A stretch of DNA of 5,117 nt from Bacteroidales bacterium (lineage in GTDB: Bacteria > Bacteroidota > Bacteroidia > Bacteroidales > JAADJA01). Location: the NCBI GenBank assembly GCA_030635465.1, contig DAOVYU010000131.1, forward strand, positions 1-5,117. The letters run 5' to 3'. Each line of letters starts with the position of its first letter. The stretch's first letter is position 1. Made by a program: the position numbers and the translations under genes. Of the stretch, positions 1 through 5,117 are shown one piece after another. The notes under the pieces were generated by a model that saw nothing but the letters and a program-made list of their open reading frames with translations, had not been told where the DNA came from and made no database searches.

Positions 1-1
1 A

Positions 2-1279
2 ATATCAAACATCTATCTTGCAGAAGGGAGCCAGTCACAATATCAGCTAAACATAGATGGAGCACCAGCAATTTCACTCTCCAATGTTGAAATACCTGCA
101 AAGGACAGTATTTTCATTTTCGTACGGGTTACAATTGATCCTAATAACATCAATACTCCTTACATCGTTAGTGATTCAGTGGTTTTTGAAACCAATGGCA
201 ATATCCAGGATGTTGACCTGGCTGCCTGGGGACAGGATGCTCACTTTATTGTGGGAGATTCGACATTACCAGGATTAAGTTCAAAATATAAAGTGATTGC
301 AAACGAAGGTGAAACGGTAAACTGGGAAGATGATAAGCCTTATGTTATTTATGGATGGGCTGTTGTTGATTCGTCAGCTCTGTTAAATATTGGTCCTGGA
401 TGTAACATACATTTTCATAATAATTCCGGACTCTGGATATACCGTGGTGGAAGTATTCATGTGAATGGTGAGAAAGATAGTGTGGTAACTTTCCAGGGCG
501 ACAGGCTGGATCTCGCTTACCAGGATTTGCCAGGACAATGGGACCGAATATGGATAAACGAAGGAAGTGAAAACAATATAATCAACTATGCGGTTATTAA
601 AAACGGCTTTATAGGTATACAAACAGAAACGACCCGGGAAGATATGGGCAATATTTTGATCATGAATAATACGATTATTCAAAATATGGAATTGTATGGA
701 CTATTTTCAATAGCTTATCGTGTTCTGGCAACAAATTGTGTTTATGGTAATTGTGGCGAAAATACATTGTTTATTGCAGTTGGTGGTGAATATGATTTCA
801 GGCAATGTACTTTTGCAAATTACTGGTCGCGAACCATTCGACAGGATCCATCTTTTATTTTGAGCAATAATTTAGTTTATTATGATGCCAATGGAGATAA
901 ACATATTTTGTTGGGTAATTTGAATGCATACTTTGGAAATTGTATCATTTATGGGATCAATAATGAAGAGATGATTTATTCGGATGAAGATCAAGCTGAC
1001 TTCAATTATACTTTTGATCATTGTAACCTGAAAACCGAAATGGATATCTCAAGCACGGAATACTATATCAACTGTCAGCAAAATGCAGATCCTTTATTTG
1101 TTGATTACTCAATTTATGATTTCCGGCTTGATACACTATCTCCTTCTATTGATAGTGCTAGTTACGATGTAATAAATAATTCGCAGGTTAATATTGAGAT
1201 TGATCTGGATGGCAATTCACGAATAGCTGATGATGGACCTGATATAGGCGCATATGAGTTTATACCACAAGCTGACTAA
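2..1279 (+). CDS. Right-handed beta-helix surface protein, 3' part (5' end outside window)
   Basis: The reading frame is open from base 2 to the TAA at 1277-1279, giving 425 residues with no start visible, so the gene begins upstream. A GTG at 179 is not the start: coding-like sequence in the same frame runs on before it (for example IPAKDSIFIFVRVTIDPNN, about residues 31-49). That leading part looks like a beta-sandwich domain. From about residue 118 there is a beta-helix region with repeated short strands, including GWAVVDSSALLNIGPG, FQGDRL (164-169) and PGQWDRIWI (177-185), then many Asn-rich turns. The end has NADPLFVDY, SPSID and a terminal DIGAYEF (414-420), a pattern known from many bacterial beta-helix surface proteins. 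Such proteins in Bacteroidota are usually exported, often as lipoproteins, but any signal peptide lies outside the window. No type IX secretion C-terminal domain follows DIGAYEF. No catalytic residues of a polysaccharide lyase could be assigned, so the substrate or function is unknown. Confidence 0.85.
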   Translation: MSNIYLAEGSQSQYQLNIDGAPAISLSNVEIPAKDSIFIFVRVTIDPNNINTPYIVSDSVVFETNGNIQDVDLAAWGQDAHFIVGDSTLPGLSSKYKVIANEGETVNWEDDKPYVIYGWAVVDSSALLNIGPGCNIHFHNNSGLWIYRGGSIHVNGEKDSVVTFQGDRLDLAYQDLPGQWDRIWINEGSENNIINYAVIKNGFIGIQTETTREDMGNILIMNNTIIQNMELYGLFSIAYRVLATNCVYGNCGENTLFIAVGGEYDFRQCTFANYWSRTIRQDPSFILSNNLVYYDANGDKHILLGNLNAYFGNCIIYGINNEEMIYSDEDQADFNYTFDHCNLKTEMDISSTEYYINCQQNADPLFVDYSIYDFRLDTLSPSIDSASYDVINNSQVNIEIDLDGNSRIADDGPDIGAYEFIPQAD

Positions 1280-1300
1280 ACTGAATTTTTTATGATAGCT

Positions 1301-1316
1301 GATCCGTATGCGGATC
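1301..1316. terminator. Hairpin between convergent genes, probable terminator
   Basis: GATCCG and CGGATC pair as a perfect 6-bp stem (four G-C pairs) around a TATG loop. It starts 21 bases after the beta-helix stop codon and ends 5 bases before the stop of the convergent small gene. On the plus strand it is followed only by TTTGGTT, a weak T-tract, so intrinsic termination is likely but not strong. On the minus strand there is no T-run after it. Confidence 0.5.
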
Positions 1317-1321
1317 TTTGG

Positions 1322-1552
1322 TTAATGTATTTCTTCCTGATTTCTAGCCCTGATTTCATAGATTTTCCTCGTTCCATATCCAATCCCTATTGAAACAAGT
1401 ATCAATAAGCCTCCCATTACAGAAGATCCGGTTTGTTGCGGTTGGCTTTCCGTTTGTGAGGTCTCTTTAGAAGAAATAATTGAATTTTCAGCAATACCAT
1501 TAAAGAAGGTAAAAATAACTAAGCAACACGTAATTAATAAGAAACTTTTCAT
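1322..1552 (-). CDS. Small exported membrane peptide with a C-terminal sorting-signal-like helix
   Basis: This 76-residue gene starts at ATG (1550-1552) and ends at TAA. Residues 1-21 form a typical signal peptide (MK, then a hydrophobic core, then GIA before EN). Residues 22-45 are a polar Ser/Thr/Gln/Glu-rich linker. Residues 46-60 (MGGLLILVSIGIGYG) form a glycine-containing membrane segment, followed by the basic tail TRKIYEIRAR. There is no room for a globular domain. The GG...GxGYGxRK pattern resembles the C-terminal PID-CTERM type of sorting signal found on small Bacteroidota proteins, although the Pro-Ile-Asp triplet itself is absent (VM precedes GG). The family assignment is inference; a plain small bitopic membrane protein is the alternative. 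It is convergent with the beta-helix gene and 269 bases from the helicase stop. No clear ribosome binding site is seen, which is normal in this phylum. Confidence 0.7.
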   Translation of the reverse strand: MKSFLLITCCLVIFTFFNGIAENSIISSKETSQTESQPQQTGSSVMGGLLILVSIGIGYGTRKIYEIRARNQEEIH

Positions 1553-1603
1553 TTGTAAAAAAATTAGTAATTATTGATCATTAGAGTTAAAGTATTGCTG
1601 TGA

Positions 1604-1611
1604 CAAAGTAA
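1604..1611 (-). promoter_or_regulatory. Possible -7 element for the 76-residue peptide gene
   Basis: Read on the minus strand the bases are TTACTTTG, five of six fixed positions of the Bacteroidota -7 consensus TAnnTTTG. It lies about 50 bases before the ATG, a plausible leader length. A matching TTG element at the usual 19-21 bp upstream was not found, so the call is weak. Confidence 0.25.
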
Positions 1612-1782
1612 AGAATTGTGCCAATCTAAAATTAAATTATAATAATTTGACTATCAACAATTTTATTAACAATTAGAAAATATATACGTTACAAATGCTT
1701 ATCCGGTTTCAATACAATTCAATTAATATCGTAGAAATTACAGAAAGGAATATTTTAAATGGATTTAGATCAATGGAATAGT

Positions 1783-1810
1783 TTTTCTTAAATAAATTAT
1801 TTTAAGAAAA
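1783..1810. terminator. AT-rich hairpin just past the helicase stop, possible terminator
   Basis: TTTTCTTAAA (1783-1792) and TTTAAGAAAA (1801-1810) are a perfect 10-bp inverted repeat around an 8-base loop. On the minus strand it begins 11 bases after the helicase TAA. The stem has only one G-C pair and no long T-run follows on that strand, so it may instead be an mRNA-stabilising 3' end or a chance AT-rich palindrome. The rest of the 1553-1821 gap is AT-rich sequence in which I see no gene. Confidence 0.4.
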
Positions 1811-1821
1811 TCGAGATATTA

Positions 1822-4119
1822 TTAATCCAGAATCTTCAGTTTGGCATATTTTAATAGTAGTTGCTTCTGTCCTATATTCTTAAAGAAAACAGCTGCTTTT
1901 TTACTAGCTCCAGCACCTTCAACTCCAATCACTTTTCCTCTTCCAAAGCGGTTGTGTTCAACTTCAATTCCTGGAATTATTTTTTCAATAACAGATTCAT
2001 CAAAAGGGATTGCTTCAGAACCATAAACATTTTGACTTTTGTTCAGTTTCTTCAATTTTTTATCAATATGAATAATCGGTTTTTGTGGCTGAGTTTTAAC
2101 CTGGGTTGGTTTGTTAATAATGGCTCGTCGCGGAAACTCAAGATATTGTTTGTCAATTTCATCAATAAACCTACTGGGCTCACATATGGTTAGATTACCC
2201 CATCTATACCTGCTTTCAGCATAAGAAATAGTCACTTTTTTTTCAGCCCGTGTAATAGCAACATAAAACAAACGGCGCTCTTCTTCTAAATCTGACCTCG
2301 ATCCCAACGATTGAATGGATGGAAATAAGTTTTCTTCCATTCCTACAATAAAAATATATGGGAACTCCAAACCTTTTGCTGCATGAATGGTCATTAATGA
2401 AACTTTTTCTGTAGCATTCTTATCTTGTATATCTGCATCAGTAATCAAAGCTATGTCCTGCATAAACTCATCCAGTGTCCTGAATTCAGGTAAATCTGCT
2501 TTAACATCCTCCCCTTCTTGAAGCTCTCGTTCCTTTTCCGAAAACTCCTTAATGGCATTAAGAAGTTCTTCTATATTTTCGTACCGGCTAATCCCTTCAG
2601 GTGTTTTATCTTCATATAAATCTTTCATTATACCACTGGAAGAAGCGATGAGTTTTGCCAAATCAAAAGCATTTTTCGTTATTAATTGTGCACGAAAACT
2701 TTTGATCATCGTTACAAAAGTGGAAATTTTATTCAGTGTTCCAGAATTCAGGTTCAAAGCAAATTTCACCGGTTGCTCTATCACATCCCACAATGAAGAT
2801 TTTGACTGATCAGCAACTACGATAATCTTTTCCATTGAGGTTTTTCCAATTCCCCTGGCTGGATAATTGATCACACGTTTTAAAGCTTCTTCATCCTTAT
2901 GGTTTATAGTGAGCCTGTAATAGGCCAATAAATCCTTTACCTCCTTACGGTTGTAAAAGGATAATCCTCCATAAATCCGGTAAGGAATATTTAAACGGCG
3001 CAGGGCTTCTTCCATTGATCGGGATTGGGCATTGGTACGATACAAGATAGCAAAAGCATCATGTTTCAATTGCCTATTCATTTCGGTTTCAAATATTGAA
3101 TTTGCAACCATAGTACCTTCCTCATTATCAGTTGCTGACTTTACAAGCTGGATAAGATTTCCTTCTTCATTCTCAGTCCATATTTCCTTAAAAATCTGAT
3201 CTTTGTTGTTAACGATAATTGAATTTGCGGCCTTTACTATACTTTTTGTCGACCTGTAATTTTGTTCTAGCTTAAACTCCCTGGCATCAGGATAATCACG
3301 TTTAAAGTTGAGAATATTTTGAATATTTGCCCCTCTGAATCCATAAATACTCTGGGCATCATCACCAACTACACAAATATTTTCATCATTTGCAGCTAGC
3401 TGTTTAATGATCATGTATTGTGCATGATTGGTATCCTGATATTCATCAACCAGGATAAATTTAAATTTTTTCTGGTATTTGATCAAAGCATCCGAAAAAT
3501 TCTTCAATAAGAAATAAGTATTTAACAATAGGTCATCAAAATCCATTGCTGCAGCACGATAGCACCTGTTTTTATATGTTTGATAAATCTCTCCTAATTG
3601 TGGTTTTGCTGCCATTTTATCCTGAAGGAGTATTTCTTCATTTGCATTATAAGCCTCAGCAGTAATTAAGCTCGATTTTGCTGAAGAAATCCGACCCAAC
3701 ACATAATTAGGTGTATAAATCTTATCGTCCAGGTTTTGCTCTTTTACTATGGCTTTGATCAGTCGTTTTGAATCATCAGTATCATAAATGGTAAAGTTAC
3801 CTGGATATCCAATTCGGTGGGCTTCAGATCGTAAAACCCTGGCAAAAATAGAATGAAATGTACCCATCCAAACGTTCTTAGCATCAGCATTACCTACCAG
3901 CTTAATGATCCTTTCTTTCATTTCCCGGGCTGCCTTATTGGTAAAAGTTAGTGCCAGGATATTAAACGGATCTGCCCCTAAATTAAGAAGGTGGGCAACC
4001 CTAAAAGTCAGCACCCTTGTTTTACCTGATCCAGCACCTGCAATTACCATCACCGGGCCATCAACTGCCTCTACTGCAAGTCGTTGCTCTTTATTTAATT
4101 GATCTAAAATTTTATCCAC
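1822..4119 (-). CDS. pcrA: UvrD/PcrA-family ATP-dependent 3'-5' DNA helicase
   Basis: The 765-residue product has the usual UvrD/PcrA length and every SF1A helicase motif in order: Q motif LNKEQRLAV (8-16), Walker A AGAGSGKT (27-34, Lys33), Ia LALTFTNKAA (55-64), Ib GTFHS (86-90), Walker B DEYQDTN (225-231), III VVGDDAQSIYGFRGA (250-264), IV around QNYRS (286-290), V LMTIHAAKGLEF (575-586) and VI YVAITRAEKK (619-628). After a basic linker (about 660-715) the C-terminus (about 716-764) carries GIEVEHNRFGRGKVIGV, the Tudor-like domain that in PcrA/UvrD contacts RNA polymerase. By family knowledge it unwinds DNA using ATP in nucleotide excision and mismatch repair, clears RecA filaments and resolves transcription-replication conflicts. 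The start is GTG (4117-4119): an in-frame TAG lies 30 bases upstream with no other start codon between, and the next Met (24) would remove the Q motif. The only upstream ATG, at -8, is out of frame. No Shine-Dalgarno is seen. The choice between names uvrD and pcrA is conventional. Confidence 0.97.
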   Translation of the reverse strand: MDKILDQLNKEQRLAVEAVDGPVMVIAGAGSGKTRVLTFRVAHLLNLGADPFNILALTFTNKAAREMKERIIKLVGNADAKNVWMGTFHSIFARVLRSEAHRIGYPGNFTIYDTDDSKRLIKAIVKEQNLDDKIYTPNYVLGRISSAKSSLITAEAYNANEEILLQDKMAAKPQLGEIYQTYKNRCYRAAAMDFDDLLLNTYFLLKNFSDALIKYQKKFKFILVDEYQDTNHAQYMIIKQLAANDENICVVGDDAQSIYGFRGANIQNILNFKRDYPDAREFKLEQNYRSTKSIVKAANSIIVNNKDQIFKEIWTENEEGNLIQLVKSATDNEEGTMVANSIFETEMNRQLKHDAFAILYRTNAQSRSMEEALRRLNIPYRIYGGLSFYNRKEVKDLLAYYRLTINHKDEEALKRVINYPARGIGKTSMEKIIVVADQSKSSLWDVIEQPVKFALNLNSGTLNKISTFVTMIKSFRAQLITKNAFDLAKLIASSSGIMKDLYEDKTPEGISRYENIEELLNAIKEFSEKERELQEGEDVKADLPEFRTLDEFMQDIALITDADIQDKNATEKVSLMTIHAAKGLEFPYIFIVGMEENLFPSIQSLGSRSDLEEERRLFYVAITRAEKKVTISYAESRYRWGNLTICEPSRFIDEIDKQYLEFPRRAIINKPTQVKTQPQKPIIHIDKKLKKLNKSQNVYGSEAIPFDESVIEKIIPGIEVEHNRFGRGKVIGVEGAGASKKAAVFFKNIGQKQLLLKYAKLKILD

Positions 4120-4151
4120 TTTATCATTTGAATTGGGGGATAAAATTAACT

Positions 4152-4160
4152 ATTATAGCA
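4152..4160 (-). promoter_or_regulatory. Possible extended -10 promoter element for the helicase gene
   Basis: On the minus strand the bases read TGCTATAAT, a perfect extended -10 of the enterobacterial sigma-70 type, about 32 bases before the GTG start. No good -35 accompanies it. Bacteroidota primary sigma factor prefers a different -7 motif, so this may be chance in AT-rich DNA. Confidence 0.22.
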
Positions 4161-4197
4161 GATGGAGGCTTTTATTTGTGTGGAAGGTTTAGAAAAG

Positions 4198-4206
4198 TTA
4201 TCCACA
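4198..4206 (+). promoter_or_regulatory. DnaA-box sequence TTATCCACA
   Basis: This is an exact match to the canonical DnaA box. It lies in the 128-base gap upstream of the helicase, 78 bases before its GTG start. A one-mismatch copy, TTATCCACT, occurs in the same orientation at 4112-4120 across the helicase start codon. The site could allow DnaA control of the helicase gene or titrate DnaA; two sites alone do not make an origin. Binding is not shown by sequence alone. Confidence 0.4.
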
Positions 4207-4247
4207 GCATAAGGGAAAAATAATATTGGCTGAATAATAGATATTAA

Positions 4248-4691
4248 CTAATCCTTAAAAGTTAAGGTTTGTGATTCGAATTCTAAACCAGCAGTATCCT
4301 TCAAAATTACTTTCATATGTGTAGGATGAAAATCATGGTTATCAAGGGATTCCTTATATTGATGAAGATCAACATCACAGCTCATTTCATCTCCAACCAT
4401 TACTATCTGCGGAAATTTACACTGTAATATATCTGGTTTCATTTGATATAATTTTGAATGTGTGGTATGGCTGAAACGGACATACGGGGCAACTAGCTTT
4501 AACTTTCGCTTACCAATATTATTTACAGAAACTGTTATAGTTGAATACTTATCTTCCTTACTATCAGCCTTAAACTGACAATTAACTTTTAGTCTTTTGG
4601 GGGGTTTATAAAAAAGTGCAATTAAAATTACGACAAGAAGTACCAGCCCCATTAAAGATAATCCTAAGGCTATTCCTGAGAAAGAATCCAT
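4248..4691 (-). CDS. Unrecognised single-pass membrane protein, 147 residues
   Basis: The gene runs from ATG (4689-4691) to TAG. I do not recognise its family. Residues 6-28 are one long hydrophobic helix (GIALGLSLMGLVLLVVILIALFY). The basic KPPKRLK that follows suggests by the positive-inside rule an N-out, C-in topology, placing the remaining 115 or so residues in the cytoplasm. That part alternates short beta-type stretches (STITVSVNNIGKRKLKL, 50-66; THMKVILKD, 124-132; FESQTLTF, 138-145) and looks like a small beta-sandwich. There are Cys at 38, 91 and 105. It lies between the desulfurase (97-base gap) and the helicase (128-base gap), all on the same strand, and has its own promoter candidate. 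A periplasmic placement of the domain, with the helix as an uncleaved signal anchor, is the alternative. Confidence 0.75.
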   Translation of the reverse strand: MDSFSGIALGLSLMGLVLLVVILIALFYKPPKRLKVNCQFKADSKEDKYSTITVSVNNIGKRKLKLVAPYVRFSHTTHSKLYQMKPDILQCKFPQIVMVGDEMSCDVDLHQYKESLDNHDFHPTHMKVILKDTAGLEFESQTLTFKD

Positions 4692-4696
4692 AACAT

Positions 4697-4780
4697 TAGT
4701 GGTTAATTAAAGTTTGAAGCGCAAGATAGGTATAAATTATTTTCCCTGCAACAATAAATTTAGCGTTCTATTAACCACTA
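4697..4780. repeat. 11-bp inverted repeat flanking the promoter region
   Basis: TAGTGGTTAAT (4697-4707) and ATTAACCACTA (4770-4780) are perfect inverse copies separated by 62 bases. The outer arm begins 10 bases after the desulfurase stop and the inner arm ends 5 bases before the start codon of the 147-residue protein, so the pair brackets the intergenic region and its promoter candidate. The arms could be paired operator half-sites, a long-range RNA stem, or the ends of a small mobile remnant. Chance is not excluded in AT-rich DNA. Confidence 0.45.
4721..4754 (-). promoter_or_regulatory. Promoter candidate for the 147-residue membrane protein
   Basis: On the minus strand a TTG repeat (TTGTTG, 4749-4754) is followed after 20 bases by TATCTTGC (4721-4728), close to the Bacteroidota arrangement of a -33 TTG and a -7 TAnnTTTG, here one T short. 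The predicted transcript would start a little over 20 bases before the ATG. It implies the gene need not depend on read-through from the desulfurase. Confidence 0.4.
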
Positions 4781-4790
4781 TTCATTGAAT

Positions 4791-5117
4791 CTACTGAATT
4801 GCATACGATTCATTTGCAGCTGAAACAACCTGATTTGCAGCTTCTTCCATATCATCAAAAGTAGATGATTTACCTGTTGAAAACCGAATTGTTCCCATGG
4901 CAATTTGTTCTGGGATATTCATTGCACTGAGTACCGAGGAAATTTTGATGCTATCAGTGTGACAGGCGGCACCTGCAGAGGCGGCCACTCCAGGCATCCT
5001 GGATAACAAAACATTGGCTTCAATACCTGGAAAACTAATACTAAGTGTATTGGGCAATCTTTTTACTAAATGACCATTTAATTTTAATTGAGGAATGGCC
5101 TTGTTAATTCTCTCAAA
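4791..5117 (-). CDS. Cysteine desulfurase (NifS/IscS-like), C-terminal part
   Basis: The frame is open from the right edge to TAG at 4791-4793, giving the last 108 residues of a protein whose family is about 380-400 long. A TTG at 5055-5057 is not the start, because family sequence (LNGHLVKRLPNTLSISFPG, residues 13-31) spans it. The fragment shows the active-site loop AASAGAACH with the likely catalytic Cys52 (codon 4962-4964), then KISSVLSAMNIP and the conserved GTIRFSTGK (75-83). Family knowledge: these PLP enzymes take sulfur from L-cysteine as a persulfide on this Cys and pass it to Fe-S clusters, tRNA thiolation or other acceptors, in the cytoplasm. The PLP-binding Lys and most of the fold lie outside the window. 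The loop is of the NifS/IscS class (compare SSGSAC) and not the SufS class. The AGAACH variant reminds me of homologues encoded near selenophosphate synthetase, but this is only recollection. Confidence 0.9.
   Translation of the reverse strand, partial: FERINKAIPQLKLNGHLVKRLPNTLSISFPGIEANVLLSRMPGVAASAGAACHTDSIKISSVLSAMNIPEQIAMGTIRFSTGKSSTFDDMEEAANQVVSAANESYAIQ

Noticed and set aside
57..278. Plus-strand 73-codon open frame overlapping the start of the window
   Set aside because: It lies in another frame inside the beta-helix gene, whose frame is open from base 2 and carries recognisable protein patterns.
383..682. Minus-strand 99-codon open frame
   Set aside because: It is antisense to the most strongly patterned part of the beta-helix gene and has no features of its own.
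1657..1675. Short direct repeat AACAATT twice
   Set aside because: Seven AT-rich bases repeated once in an AT-rich gap is expected by chance.
1841..2193. Two overlapping plus-strand frames (1841-2026 and 1861-2193)
   Set aside because: Both are antisense to the C-terminal part of the helicase and have low-complexity Phe/Ser/Asn-rich products typical of shadow frames.
2552..2809. Plus-strand 85-codon open frame
   Set aside because: Antisense to conserved helicase coding sequence, with no recognisable protein pattern.
4112..4206. Replication origin (oriC)
   Set aside because: Only one exact and one near DnaA box are present, with no clear AT-rich unwinding element or dnaA/dnaN neighbour, so an origin call is not supported.
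3905..4223. Plus-strand frames at 3905-4102 and 4017-4223
   Set aside because: They are antisense to the Walker A and motif Ia region of the helicase. The second runs into the gap over the DnaA box but has no plausible domain.
4221..4247. TAATAT / ATATTA inverted repeat after the 147-residue gene as a terminator
   Set aside because: Six A-T pairs with a long loop and no T-run would not form a stable terminator.

Overview
The window looks like a chromosomal segment of a Bacteroidota bacterium. The evidence is an AT-rich sequence, intergenic regions with almost no Shine-Dalgarno signal, one promoter candidate of the Bacteroidota type (TTG, about 20 bp, TA-rich -7 element), and a surface beta-helix protein of a style common in that phylum. 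No tRNA, rRNA, CRISPR array, insertion sequence or phage gene is visible. It reads as ordinary chromosome, and I found no convincing new multi-gene system.

Layout from left to right. Positions 2-1279 (+) hold the 3' part of a large secreted right-handed beta-helix protein that ends in a DIGAYE-type C-terminus; its start lies outside the window. A small GC-rich hairpin at 1301-1316 separates it from a convergent gene for a 76-residue membrane peptide (1322-1552, -), which resembles a bare C-terminal sorting signal behind a signal peptide. An AT-rich gap of 269 bases (1553-1821) follows; it holds a possible promoter and an AT-rich hairpin just past the helicase stop. Positions 1822-4119 (-) encode a full-length UvrD/PcrA family DNA helicase with all SF1A motifs and the C-terminal Tudor-like domain, starting at GTG. 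The 128-base gap upstream of it holds a perfect DnaA-box sequence. Positions 4248-4691 (-) encode an unrecognised 147-residue protein with one N-terminal membrane helix. Positions 4791-5117 (-) hold the C-terminal 108 residues of a NifS/IscS-like cysteine desulfurase whose start lies beyond the right edge.

The three right-hand genes are all transcribed leftwards: desulfurase, then the 147-residue protein, then the helicase. Gaps of 97 and 128 bases and a promoter candidate inside the first gap suggest separate or loosely coupled transcription rather than a tight operon. No shared pathway is evident. The helicase acts in DNA repair and transcription-coupled processes, the desulfurase supplies sulfur (or possibly selenium), and the beta-helix protein is probably a cell-surface protein.
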